A stretch of DNA of 64,000 nucleotides from Rhodoblastus sp963828185 (GTDB taxonomy: Bacteria; Pseudomonadota; Alphaproteobacteria; Rhizobiales; Beijerinckiaceae), in assembly GCA_963828185.1 (NCBI GenBank), contig CAWHDV010000017.1, positions 310,001-374,000 on the forward strand. Reading direction: 5' to 3'. The first letter of the stretch is position 1. Each line of letters starts with the position of its first letter. Shown in pieces: positions 34,915 to 43,608 of this stretch. The notes below the pieces were generated by a model. That model saw only the letters and a list, made by a program, of their open reading frames with translations. It searched no databases and was not told the origin of the DNA. The translations under genes were made by a program, and so were the position numbers.

Positions 34915-35040
34915 GTCATTGCCCTTAAATCGATAGAATGACGGCGCGGCGCCGCGCCCGCCTTTTGCCTTATTTTCGAGGAGCGATCAATGCGGACGCG
35001 TGACGGTTCGAATTTCCCCTGCCGGGGGCCGGCGCGCGCG

Positions 35041-35526
35041 CTAAACGGTATGGCGCCGCTCGAAGCGGCGACGCAGGGGCGCTGCCGCAGCGGGTCCGGC
35101 CACGATGGAAACCCCGTCCGACAGCGGCCGGCCGGTCGTCTTGTCGATCAGAAACGGCTGCACCGGCAGGCCCGTCGCCGGGTCGGTCAGCTCGACGCTG
35201 CGGCCTTCGGGCGCGAAATTGTCATTGCCCCAGGCCGTCAGCATCAACAGCACGGGACGAAAGCTGCGGCCGACCTCCGTCAGCAGATATTCGTGCCGGG
35301 GCGGCTTTTCCGAATAGAGCCGGCGCTGCAGCAGGCCGCTTTCGACCAGCGCGTTGAGGCGTCGCGTCAGCGTATTGGTCGCGATCCCCAAATAGGTCTG
35401 GAAATCGTCGAAACGCGTGACGCCATAGAAAGCTTCGCGCAAAATCAGGATGTTCCACCAGTCGCCAACGCGCTCAAGGCTGCGGGCGATAGGACATTGC
35501 GTGTTGCCGACGCTTTTCCGTCTCAT
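35041..35526 (-). CDS. HxlR family transcriptional regulator
   Basis: 161 aa. Winged helix-turn-helix of the HxlR type: CPIARSLERVGDWWNILILR, GVTRFDDFQTYLGIATNTLT, RRLNALVESGLLQRRLYSEK and PPRHEYLLTEVGR. The Cys at position ~11 is in the usual redox-sensing place. The ~60-residue C-terminal extension after the DNA-binding domain (ELTDPATGLPVQPFLIDKTT) is also present in the second HxlR gene of this window. Its target is not evident; no operator is recognised upstream. Confidence 0.9.
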   Translation of the reverse strand: MRRKSVGNTQCPIARSLERVGDWWNILILREAFYGVTRFDDFQTYLGIATNTLTRRLNALVESGLLQRRLYSEKPPRHEYLLTEVGRSFRPVLLMLTAWGNDNFAPEGRSVELTDPATGLPVQPFLIDKTTGRPLSDGVSIVAGPAAAAPLRRRFERRHTV

Positions 35527-35709
35527 GGCGTCAGTCTACCGCCTTCGCTTTCATTATGCCAGTCATAAACGCGGCCCCTCTCGCTCGCCAGCCTTGTGTT
35601 CGGCGGCGGAACAGAGCGGGTTACTTTGAGGCCGGCGAGAGCAATCGCTGTCGCCGGCTTCGACGCGCCTGCGTCCAACCGGAGACAGGTCGGACGCAAG
35701 GCGTTTTTT

Positions 35710-36522
35710 TCACTCGGCCGCCGCGGCTGTTTTATAGCGAGGAGCCGGTTCGCGTTGCGCCAGATGCGGGCCGAGGGCGTATCGCGCGCCTTCATAGGCC
35801 TGCCACACGCTTTCGTCGGCCAGCGGCGGAATGGTGACGATCTCGCCGCTATCCAGGCCCGCCAAAGCAGCGTCAACGAGATCGGTCGCGTCCATGACCT
35901 TGCCGGGCATCATCTTGTCCGGATCGATCCCGCCAAGCGACCAGATTTCGGTGCGGACGGGGCCGGGCAATACCGCCTGGACGCGAACGCCGAATTCCTT
36001 CGTCTGGGCAGCGAGAGAACGCGTGAGATTGAGGATATAGGATTTCGAACCGCTATAGACGCCTTCAAACACCTCGGGAATGAAGGCGACCACCGAAGCA
36101 ATGTTGATGATCGTTCCGGCTTTTCGCGCAGCGAACGCCCTGGCCGCCGCCGCAGCCAGCAGAGTCGGCGCGGTGATGTTGACCGCGATGAGGTTTGCAA
36201 CCTGGTTCGGCTCCGCGTCGAGCAGGCCGCCTTTCAAAATGACGCCGGCGTTGTTGACCAGGGTCGAGATCGTTCGATCGTGCGAAAGCCGATCGGCGAG
36301 CGCCTCGACGTCGGAAGGCTTGCTCAGGTCGGCGACCAGGATTTCCACGTTGCGTCCGGTCTGCTTCTCGATTTTCGCCGCATTGGCTCGCAAACGCGCC
36401 TCATTGCGCGCCACCAGCAGGAGATCATGGCCACGCTGCGCCAGCCTTTCGGCATATACCGCGCCGATGCCCGCCGAGGCGCCCGTGACAACGGCCAGTC
36501 CGCGATTTGCTTCACTCATCAA
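35710..36522 (-). CDS. Short-chain dehydrogenase/reductase
   Basis: 270 aa. Classical SDR: cofactor loop VVTGASAGIGAVYAERLAQR, VADLSKPSDVEALADRL, LVNNAGVILKGG (NNAG), catalytic Ser in INIASVVAF, and Tyr/Lys in GVYSGSKSYILNLTRSLA, followed by VQAVLPGPVRTEIW. Substrate unknown. It is divergent from a HxlR regulator across an 85-base region carrying palindromes, so it is probably repressed by it. Confidence 0.93.
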   Translation of the reverse strand: MMSEANRGLAVVTGASAGIGAVYAERLAQRGHDLLLVARNEARLRANAAKIEKQTGRNVEILVADLSKPSDVEALADRLSHDRTISTLVNNAGVILKGGLLDAEPNQVANLIAVNITAPTLLAAAAARAFAARKAGTIINIASVVAFIPEVFEGVYSGSKSYILNLTRSLAAQTKEFGVRVQAVLPGPVRTEIWSLGGIDPDKMMPGKVMDATDLVDAALAGLDSGEIVTIPPLADESVWQAYEGARYALGPHLAQREPAPRYKTAAAAE

Positions 36523-36546
36523 TTCTCTCCATGAGCCAATGGCCTA

Positions 36547-36602
36547 CGATAGTGACTATCGAACAGAAATCATGTTACTATCGTTTCAGTAGCTAGTCAC
36601 TA
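36547..36602. promoter_or_regulatory. Paired palindromes in SDR-hxlR divergent promoter region
   Basis: TAGTGACTA (36550-36558, inside CGATAG-TGA-CTATCG at 36547-36561) and its reverse complement TAGTCACTA (36594-36602) are 44 bases apart, about four helical turns. Between them TACT-N8-AGTA (36576-36591) resembles the spaced half-sites of HxlR-family operators. The right copy sits directly before the hxlR start. Confidence 0.65.
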
Positions 36603-36607
36603 CTTAA

Positions 36608-37045
36608 ATGATATGGACCCTGAAAATGTCGGAAGATCTTTGCCCCGTCGCCTGCGGCGTCGCCAAAATCGGCGACACGTGGAGCATGTTGATCCTGCGC
36701 GACGCCAGCCAGGGGCTGACGCGTTTCGATCAGTTCCGCAAAAGCCTTGGCATAGCGCCAACCATCCTCACCAGGCGCCTTGCGTGGCTGACGAGTGAGG
36801 GCCTGCTCGAAAAGCGCCGCTACTCGGAACGACCGCCGCGCGACGAATATGTCCTGACCACCGCCGGCCGCGATTTTTTGCCGATCCTCCTGTTGATCGG
36901 CGATTGGGCGCGCCGCCATCAAGACGCCCGCATGAGCCGGATCGTCGACGCGGAATCGGAGGCCGATATCCGTCCTGTCGTCATCGACACGGCATCGGGC
37001 GCCCAACTCGGGTCACGTCCGTTGAAAATTCTTCCGGCCGCGTGA
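36608..37045 (+). CDS. HxlR family transcriptional regulator
   Basis: 145 aa. EDLCPVACGVAKIGDTWSML, LTRFDQFRKSLGIAPTILTR, RLAWLTSEGLLEKRRYSERP and PRDEYVLTTAGRDF form the winged helix. Cys residues in the N-terminal CPVAC could sense oxidants or electrophiles. An alternative start is the ATG at 36626 (MSEDL). It is divergent from the SDR gene, with two palindromes in the shared promoter region, so it likely controls itself and the SDR. Confidence 0.92.
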   Translation: MIWTLKMSEDLCPVACGVAKIGDTWSMLILRDASQGLTRFDQFRKSLGIAPTILTRRLAWLTSEGLLEKRRYSERPPRDEYVLTTAGRDFLPILLLIGDWARRHQDARMSRIVDAESEADIRPVVIDTASGAQLGSRPLKILPAA

Positions 37046-37122
37046 CATGGCGCAGGCTCTCCTCTGATGCCGCCGTTGGCGATTGCGGCGCTTTTCTGGA
37101 CGCCTGAAACGAGTGGGACGCA

Positions 37123-37693
37123 TTACTCAGCCGCGCGCAGGAGCGCAGCCTTTAATTTCTCGTCCAGGCCCCGTGCGACGACATTGATCTGCTCGTCGCC
37201 AAATTGTCCGAACAGGCTTGAAGGCTGGTCGTAGGCGAAGGCGCACCCGCCGCCTTCATTCTCGTACAGCGCCACTCGGAGCGGCGCATAAAGCGACGCC
37301 GCGAGCTTGTGGCGCGTCATCAGGGTCGCCGTCAGGGGATTGCCGATCTCATATTGCGTGGCCTTGCGCTGTTGACCCGCGGCCTTCGAGAATCTCGCCA
37401 TGATGGCGCTTGAGGAAGATGAACAAGGTCGCGTGACCGATCAGCCTTTCAGCCCCTTCTTGATCGCCTGACGCAAGAGCGTCCAGGATGGCCGGGTTGA
37501 ACTGCGGCAGCGCCGTCTCCAGCCGCCGCGCGACATCGTCGAAACTTCTGGCCGAGTGGATTTCGACATGCTCCACCGCGATTGGTCTCTGTTCGATTCG
37601 CATCGCCGCCTCCTTGCTTCGACAAGTCGTCGCCAAACCCATGAAAAGCGCCGCACAGCCCAACGCGCCAATGCGCCGGAGTTTCATCGTCAT
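37123..37693 (-). pseudogene. DUF302 domain protein, one frameshift
   Basis: Starts at the ATG 37693 with a hydrophobic leader (LRRIGALGCAALFMGLATTC), then SFDDVARRLETALPQFNPAI and HATLFIFLKRHHG. Around 37397-37402 the frame changes and continues FSKAAGQQRKATQYEIGNPL, TATLMTRHKLAASLYAPLRV and ALYENEGGGCAFAYDQPSSL, the core of DUF302. Repaired length is about 190 aa. Probably periplasmic, function unknown. It lies 32 bases downstream of the emrB-like gene on the same strand. Confidence 0.75.
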
Positions 37694-37725
37694 CGGAGCT
37701 CCCTCTGTTGAAATGACATGGCGGA

Positions 37726-39354
37726 TCAATGGGCGTCGGCGGACGGCGCCGCTGGAGGGCCAACCTTGCGCATCAGCAAAACCATGGCCGTCGCCACCGC
37801 GAAACAGAGGCCGATGGCGAAAAAGGCGTCGGCATAGGCCTGCACCTGCGCCTCACGGAAGGTCACGGACCACAAGTCTCGAAGGGCGCTTGCGTGGCCG
37901 CGCAGCGCATCGCCAAAGATCATCAAGCCATGCGAGTCGACCGCGCTCAGGTAGGAGGCCATCGCCGTATTGGTGGCGTTGAGATGTTCGGCCAAGCGCA
38001 GGAAATGCAGATTGGTCCGATCGTTCAATATTGTGCCGCAGACCGCGATGCCGATGGCGCCGCCGAGGTTGCGCATCAGGTTGAAGAGGCCGGAGGCGAG
38101 CTTGAGCTTGTTTGGCGCGAGCCCCCCGAGCGTCAAGGTCACCGTTGGCGGCACCGCGAATTGCTGGCCTATGCCGCGCAAGGCCTGGGGAGCCAAGAGT
38201 TCGCGCCAGCCCCAGTCATGGGTGATCGGCGCGAACGCCCACATGCTCGCGGTAAACAGCGCAAGGCCGAACATCAGCAGCCAGCGCAAATCGATCCGCT
38301 TGGCGCAAAAGGCATAAACGGGGATCGTCAGAATCTGGAAAACGCCGGTGGTGAATATCGCGGCGCCGATCTGGAAGGCGCTGAAGGCCCTGACACGGCC
38401 GAGAAACAGCGGCGTCAGAAAAATGGTGGCGAAAATGCCGACGCCGGTGACGAAGGAGAAAAAGCAGCCGAGCGCGAAATTGCGGTCCTTGAGCGCCGTC
38501 AGGTCCACCACGGGATTGGCGCATGTCAGGCTGCGCCAGATGAAGCCGAGCCCGGCGAGCGCCGACAGCCAGGCGGTCGTGGCGATCGTCGCATCCTCGA
38601 GCCAGTTCCAGCGCGGACCTTCCTCGAGCGTATATTCGAGGCAGCCGAGGCAGATCGCCATCAAGGCGATGCCGAGATAATCGGCGCGCCGGATCAGGCT
38701 CCAATCGGGCTCGTCGATGCGCAACAGCAGCGGCACCGCCACGGCGATGAACACGCCGGGCACGAGATTGACGAAAAACAGCCAATGCCAGGAATAATTG
38801 TCGGTGATCCAGCCGCCCACCGTCGGACCGAGAGTCGGCGCCAGCGAAGCCAGCGCGCCGATCGTCGCCGCGGCGATCACGGTCTTTTTTCCCGGAAAAA
38901 AGGCGAAGGCCGTGGTGAAGACCGTCGGGATCATCGAGCCGCCGAGAAAACCCTGCAAGGCCCGGAACACGATCATGCTCTCGATGTCCCAGGCCCAGCC
39001 GCAAAGCAGGCTGGTGAATGTAAAGCCCGCGGCGGAGACGCAGAACAGCCAGCGCGTCGACATTACCCGCGACAGATAGCCGGACAGCGGAATCACGATG
39101 ATTTCCGCGATGAGATAGCTTGTCTGGACCCAGGCGACTTCATCCTGGCTCGCCGACAGGCCGCCGCCGATGTCGCGCAGCGAGGCCGAGACGATCTGGA
39201 TGTCGAGAAGAGCGATGAAAAAGCCGACGCACATCACGGCGAAGACGAAGATCTTTTGCCTTTCGGTCAGTTGCGCCGGCGCGGCTTCCCCCGGCGCCCG
39301 CGCAAGGCCCAAGAGAGATGATTCGACCGAGCCAGACGATCCGGCCGCGCTCAT
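37726..39354 (-). CDS. EmrB/QacA-type DHA2 multidrug efflux MFS transporter
   Basis: 542 aa with 14 predicted membrane segments. Helix 1 FIALLDIQIVSASLRDIGGG (D-I-Q-I-V-S-A replaces the more usual D-T-T-I-V-N), LIAEIIVIPLSGYLSRVMST (motif A), RALQGFLGGSMIPTVFTTAF and APTLGPTVGGWITDNYSWHW (motif C), all typical of EmrB. It couples proton entry to drug export, together with the periplasmic adaptor encoded upstream. The start overlaps the adaptor stop. Confidence 0.93.
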   Translation of the reverse strand: MSAAGSSGSVESSLLGLARAPGEAAPAQLTERQKIFVFAVMCVGFFIALLDIQIVSASLRDIGGGLSASQDEVAWVQTSYLIAEIIVIPLSGYLSRVMSTRWLFCVSAAGFTFTSLLCGWAWDIESMIVFRALQGFLGGSMIPTVFTTAFAFFPGKKTVIAAATIGALASLAPTLGPTVGGWITDNYSWHWLFFVNLVPGVFIAVAVPLLLRIDEPDWSLIRRADYLGIALMAICLGCLEYTLEEGPRWNWLEDATIATTAWLSALAGLGFIWRSLTCANPVVDLTALKDRNFALGCFFSFVTGVGIFATIFLTPLFLGRVRAFSAFQIGAAIFTTGVFQILTIPVYAFCAKRIDLRWLLMFGLALFTASMWAFAPITHDWGWRELLAPQALRGIGQQFAVPPTVTLTLGGLAPNKLKLASGLFNLMRNLGGAIGIAVCGTILNDRTNLHFLRLAEHLNATNTAMASYLSAVDSHGLMIFGDALRGHASALRDLWSVTFREAQVQAYADAFFAIGLCFAVATAMVLLMRKVGPPAAPSADAH

Positions 39355-40511
39355 TGAAGCGCCTGCTTCGATGAGCCGGGGCGCGCAAGGCCTCTTTTCG
39401 CCGTCGCATCGCCGCCTCGCTGATCGACTTCAACCGTCACCGAAAGGCCCGGCCGCAGCTTGCCGAGCACGGAGGCGTCGCCGTCGAGCAGGATGCGAAC
39501 CGGCACGCGCTGTACGATTTTCGTGAAATTGCCGGTGGCGTTTTCCGGCGGCAGCACGCTGAATTGCGCGCCAGTCGCCGGCGCCAGGCTCGCGACGCGA
39601 CCCCGGATCGTCTCGTCGGGGGCGATATCGGCGACGATCGCCGCCTCTTGCCCGGGCCGCATGGCCGCAAGTTGGCTTTCCTTGAAATTGGCGTCAACCC
39701 ACAGGCCGGTTGCCGGCGCCAGCGAAATCAGCGCCGCGCCGGTTGTCGCGTAGGCGCCGGCGCGCGCGCTGCGGTTGCCGACGACCCCGTCGATGGGCGC
39801 CCGGATTTCCGTATAGGACAGATTGAGCCTGGCGATTTCGCGTTCTGCGAGCGCCTGGGCCAGCGCCGCCTTGGCCTGCGCCTTCTGTGTCTCGATCACT
39901 TCGATCTGGCGCTGGGCGGCCCTCAAGGCGGCGCGAGCCCTCGTTTCGCCGGCGACGGCCTTTTTCATATCGGCGTCGGCCTGCTGGAAGCGTTGCCGGG
40001 ATGCGAATTGAGCCGAGGACAGCTGGCGGTAACGGTCGTCATCAAAGCGCGAGCGCGCCGTCTCGGCCTCGGCGGCGGGAATTTCCGCCGCCGCCTCGTC
40101 GACCAGCGCTTCCTGCAGTTTGCGCGTGGCGTCGAAATTGCCAAGCGCCGCTGTTTGCGCCGCGACAATGGCGTCGGCGCGATCAACGGCGGCTCGGAAA
40201 TCCCGGTCGTCCAGGCGCACGAGCAAGTCGCCGGCGCGCACCGCCTGGTTGTCCTTGACGGCGACTTCGCTGATGAAGCCGGCGACCTTCGGAGCGATCA
40301 CCGTGATATCGCCGCCAACATAAGCGTCGTCCGTCGACGCCAGGAAGCGGCCGCTGGTCCACCAGTAGCGGCCATAGCCGCCGCCTCCGGCGAGCGCGGC
40401 GACTATCAGGGCCACAGTCGCCGCTTTCCTGGCCGACATCCGCAGCCGCGCCTTCGGCTGCGGCGCTTTCCCGGTCGCGACAAAGTTTTCATCGGGAGGG
40501 ACGGCGTTCAT
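39351..40511 (-). CDS. EmrA/HlyD-type membrane fusion adaptor
   Basis: 386 aa from the ATG at 40511 (MNAVPPDENFVATG). One membrane anchor (KAATVALIVAALAGGGGYGR), then the lipoyl-like half TDDAYVGGDITVIAPKVAGF with VAVKDNQAVRAGDLLVRLDD, a long alpha-helical hairpin (residues ~100-215), and the second half SYTEIRAPIDGVVGNRSARA. It links EmrB to an outer-membrane channel; no TolC-like gene is nearby. It overlaps emrB in one operon with DUF302. Confidence 0.93.
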   Translation of the reverse strand: MNAVPPDENFVATGKAPQPKARLRMSARKAATVALIVAALAGGGGYGRYWWTSGRFLASTDDAYVGGDITVIAPKVAGFISEVAVKDNQAVRAGDLLVRLDDRDFRAAVDRADAIVAAQTAALGNFDATRKLQEALVDEAAAEIPAAEAETARSRFDDDRYRQLSSAQFASRQRFQQADADMKKAVAGETRARAALRAAQRQIEVIETQKAQAKAALAQALAEREIARLNLSYTEIRAPIDGVVGNRSARAGAYATTGAALISLAPATGLWVDANFKESQLAAMRPGQEAAIVADIAPDETIRGRVASLAPATGAQFSVLPPENATGNFTKIVQRVPVRILLDGDASVLGKLRPGLSVTVEVDQRGGDATAKRGLARPGSSKQALQ

Positions 40512-40582
40512 GGTTTCTTTTCCACCAATCTGGCGACCAAAGCCGGACGCGCTTTCCAGTTCATTTCCAACCGTTAAGACAT

Positions 40583-40612
40583 TAACTTCCATTATGCAAG
40601 TTACTTGTCAAA
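40583..40612 (-). promoter_or_regulatory. Palindrome within putative emrAB promoter
   Basis: On the minus strand a TTGACA -35-like hexamer (40612-40607) is followed directly by TAACTT-N9-AAGTTA (40603-40583). The palindrome occupies the spacer before the expected -10. This is a likely repressor site about 70 bases upstream of the adaptor start. No regulator gene is adjacent. Confidence 0.5.
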
Positions 40613-40688
40613 AACTCTCTGTGATCGGGCGCATGACCGGGCAGTCGCGGCGCCACGGCATGAACGACCTGCGAAGTTGAAGCCGTCG

Positions 40689-41924
40689 TCATCCCAGCTC
40701 CGCCGAAGCGCCAAACCATTTGGCCCCCTGCGCCAGGGCGTAGCGGTCGGTCATGCCGGCGATATAGTCGGCGATCAGCCGCGCGCGGCCCTGCTCGTCG
40801 CGGCTTTGTTTCGCCGCTTCCGCCCATTCGTCCGCCATGTTTTCCGGATGGCTGAGAAAAACCTCGAACAGGCCGCGCACGATTTTTCCCGCATTCTTCC
40901 ACACCGGCAGTATGGCGCGATGGCGATACATGCGGGCGAACAGGAACTCCTTGATGTCCTTCTGCGCCGCGGCGAAAGCCGGCGAAAAGGCCAGCACCGC
41001 CCTGCCGGCGTGGCGGATGTCGTCGATCGAGCCGGGATCGAGCGCCTGGAGCCGCGCCGTCAATTCGACCAGCGCGTCCTCGACGAAACGGGTGATGACG
41101 CGGCGCACCAGTTCGTGGATGACCCGCACCCGCTCGAGGCCGGGATGCCGCGCCGCGATCTCGTCGAGCAGGCCGCGCAGGAAGGCGACCTCGCGCAGGT
41201 CGTCGAGCGTGAACAGGTTGGCGCGCAGGCCGTCGTCGATGTCGTGGGCGTTATAGGCTATGTCGTCGGCCAGCGCTGCACATTGCGCCTCGGCGCTCGC
41301 GTAAAGCTCAAGATCAAGTGGAAATACTTTATTGAACGCCATGATTTCATCTGGAATTTTTGTTTTTGCGTAGCGTTCTGTCGGGGCGCCGTCCGGCATG
41401 CGCAGCGGGCCGTTGTGCTTCACCAGCCCTTCCAGCGTCTCGTAACAGAGGTTCAGCCCGTCCCATTGCGCATAGCGGCGCTCGAGCTTGGTGACGATGC
41501 GCAGGGCGTGGGCGTTGTGCTCGAAGCCGCCATAAGGCGCCATGCATGTGTCGAGCACTTCCTCGCCGGCATGGCCGAAACAGGTATGACCGAGGTCGTG
41601 CGACAACGCCGTCGCCTCGGCCAGGTCCTCGTCGAGGGCGAGGCCGCGCGCCAGGGCGCGGGAGATCTGCGCCACTTCGATCGTATGGGTGAGACGGGTG
41701 CGGAAATGATCGCCGTCGAGCGGAATGAACACCTGCGTCTTGTGCGCCAGGCGGCGGAAGGCGGTGGAATGGATCAACCGGTCGCGGTCGCGCTGGAAAT
41801 TTCCGCGCGTCGGCGATGGCGGTTCGTCGTAAAGACGGCCCCGGCTCAGGCGCCAATCGGCCGCGTAAGGCGCAATCTGCGAATTGGCCCGTGGCGGGCG
41901 CGGTTCAGGCGGCGTATGAGGCAT
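40689..41924 (-). CDS. dgt: Deoxyguanosinetriphosphate triphosphohydrolase-like protein
   Basis: 411 aa. HD-domain dNTPase: the N-terminal FQRDRDRLIHSTAFRRLAHK TQVF segment, metal ligands in RLTHTIEVAQISRALARGL and ATALSHDLGHTCFGHAGEEV (HD), then FEHNAHALRIVTKLERRYA and DIAYNAHDIDDGLRANL. It hydrolyses dNTPs to deoxynucleosides and triphosphate. Divergent from erpA, the standard neighbour arrangement in alphaproteobacteria. Confidence 0.95.
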   Translation of the reverse strand: MPHTPPEPRPPRANSQIAPYAADWRLSRGRLYDEPPSPTRGNFQRDRDRLIHSTAFRRLAHKTQVFIPLDGDHFRTRLTHTIEVAQISRALARGLALDEDLAEATALSHDLGHTCFGHAGEEVLDTCMAPYGGFEHNAHALRIVTKLERRYAQWDGLNLCYETLEGLVKHNGPLRMPDGAPTERYAKTKIPDEIMAFNKVFPLDLELYASAEAQCAALADDIAYNAHDIDDGLRANLFTLDDLREVAFLRGLLDEIAARHPGLERVRVIHELVRRVITRFVEDALVELTARLQALDPGSIDDIRHAGRAVLAFSPAFAAAQKDIKEFLFARMYRHRAILPVWKNAGKIVRGLFEVFLSHPENMADEWAEAAKQSRDEQGRARLIADYIAGMTDRYALAQGAKWFGASAELG

Positions 41925-42089
41925 CTCATCCCTTGCTGGCAGGCGCGAATCGCGTTTGCGCCTTTATAGCGGAAGCGTATCGCAATTTTGCGCCGCCTCC
42001 CGCGCTGACGCAAAATCGCAAACTCGCTCATTGACCCGCGCGCCTGCCGGACTATTTTCAGGTTTGGGTCTCAAAATCGGGAAACGTCC

Positions 42090-42431
42090 ATGAACGAACT
42101 CGCAAGCCTCGACGTCATGGCGACAGACGCCGCATTGCGCCGCGTCTCGGAAATCCTGCGCGACGAGGCGCCGGGCTCGATCGTGCGCCTCTCGGTCAAT
42201 GGCGGCGGCTGTTCCGGCTTCCAGTACGCCTTCGACATCGCCGGCGCGGCGGAACCTGACGACCTGCGCCTCGGCGGCGACGAGGGGCGGCTGGCGGTCG
42301 ATCGGCTCTCGCTCGATTTCCTCAAGGGCGCGCGCATCGATTTCGTCGACGACCTCATGGGCTCTGCATTCAAGATCGAGAACCCCAACGCCACCGCCTC
42401 CTGCGGTTGCGGCACAAGCTTCGCGGTGTGA
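42090..42431 (+). CDS. erpA: Iron-sulfur cluster insertion protein ErpA
   Basis: 113 aa, A-type carrier. The three conserved Cys lie in NGGGCSGFQYAFDIA and ATASCGCGTSFAV; IDFVDDLMGSAFKIENPNA is also typical. It passes Fe-S clusters to target apoproteins such as the lactate and PDH-pathway enzymes of the cell. Divergent from dgt. Confidence 0.95.
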   Translation: MNELASLDVMATDAALRRVSEILRDEAPGSIVRLSVNGGGCSGFQYAFDIAGAAEPDDLRLGGDEGRLAVDRLSLDFLKGARIDFVDDLMGSAFKIENPNATASCGCGTSFAV

Positions 42432-42504
42432 GCCTCCCTTCGCCCCATATCGGCGAAACCGTCGTTGCGAGCGTCGCGCTGGCAAGGGCTGACGGCCGGC
42501 TGAA

Positions 42505-43608
42505 ATGAGAGGGCCGAACAACATCGATTTCTGGCGCGGCTTCGCGCTGGTGACGATCTTTGTCGATCACGTCCCCGGCATCGCCTTCGCCGACTATACG
42601 TTCCACAATTATTCGATTTCGGATGCGGCCGAGCTTTTCGTGTTCCTCGCTGGAATTTCGTTGCGCCTCGTCATCAATTCCCTGGGCAAGGAGGCGATGA
42701 GCGCCTTTGTCTATCGCCTCGCCGGGCGCGCGCTGACCATCTATTTCGCGCAGATCGTCATCACCTTCTTCGCTTTGGCGATCATCGCCGGCGCCGCGAA
42801 AATCCTCAACCAGCCGTATATATTGCAATGGGACAACGCGTCCGCGGTGTTCGGCGACCCGGCCGACTCGCTCATCGGCCTGGTCCTGCTGCGCTACCAG
42901 CTCGGCTATTTCGACATCCTGCCGCTCTATGTCGTGCTGATGGCGGCGGGGCCGGTCATCGGCGTGGCCGAGAGGCTCGCCCCGAAACTGATCCTGCCCG
43001 CCTCTCTCGCGGTCTATCTTTATTGCCTTTCGACCGGTTTCAACCTGCCGACCTGGCCGATCGAAGGGGTATGGTTCTTCGATCCGCTGGCCTGGCAGTT
43101 CATCTTCGTGCTGGGCTTCGTCCTGGGCGGCCCCAATGGCTACGCCAGCTTTTCGCCACGGACCAAAAAAATCCTGTTCTGGCTCTCGGTCGCGCTGGTC
43201 GCCATCGCCGCGGCGCTCGCGCTGGGCAATTTCGCGCCCGACCCGGCCCATGTTCCCGCCCCGAAACTGTTCTTCGTCTTCGACAAGACCTACATGTCGC
43301 CGGCGCGCGTGGTTGACGCCCTGGCGCTGGCCTGCGTCTTTTCCGGCGCGATGCCGATGATCCTGCGCTGGGCCGAGCCGCTGGCTCGCTTCTTTTCGAT
43401 GCTCGGGCGCAATTCGCTCTATGTCTTCTGCACGGGCTCGATCCTGAGCCTCTGTGCGCAGATCGGCCGCTACGTCTATAATGGAAGTTTGGCGATCGAC
43501 TGCCTCATGTTACTTATCGGCTTGATCGGAATGGGCTCTGTCGCATGGGTATCGGAATGGCGGATAAGGCTCGCCGAAGCGCGCGCGCGGCGCTTGGCCT
43601 CAGCCTGA
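42505..43608 (+). CDS. OpgC-domain membrane protein (glucan succinyltransferase-like)
   Basis: 367 aa with about ten membrane helices. The N-terminal NNIDFWRGFALVTIFVDHVP with the conserved FVDH, and YSISDAAELFVFLAGISLRL (S-x-A-E-x-F-V-F-x-S/A-G), define the OpgC group. Members add succinyl or similar groups to periplasmic glucans or other surface polymers. It overlaps the SGNH-hydrolase gene by 64 bases, suggesting they modify the same polymer. Confidence 0.92.
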   Translation: MRGPNNIDFWRGFALVTIFVDHVPGIAFADYTFHNYSISDAAELFVFLAGISLRLVINSLGKEAMSAFVYRLAGRALTIYFAQIVITFFALAIIAGAAKILNQPYILQWDNASAVFGDPADSLIGLVLLRYQLGYFDILPLYVVLMAAGPVIGVAERLAPKLILPASLAVYLYCLSTGFNLPTWPIEGVWFFDPLAWQFIFVLGFVLGGPNGYASFSPRTKKILFWLSVALVAIAAALALGNFAPDPAHVPAPKLFFVFDKTYMSPARVVDALALACVFSGAMPMILRWAEPLARFFSMLGRNSLYVFCTGSILSLCAQIGRYVYNGSLAIDCLMLLIGLIGMGSVAWVSEWRIRLAEARARRLASA

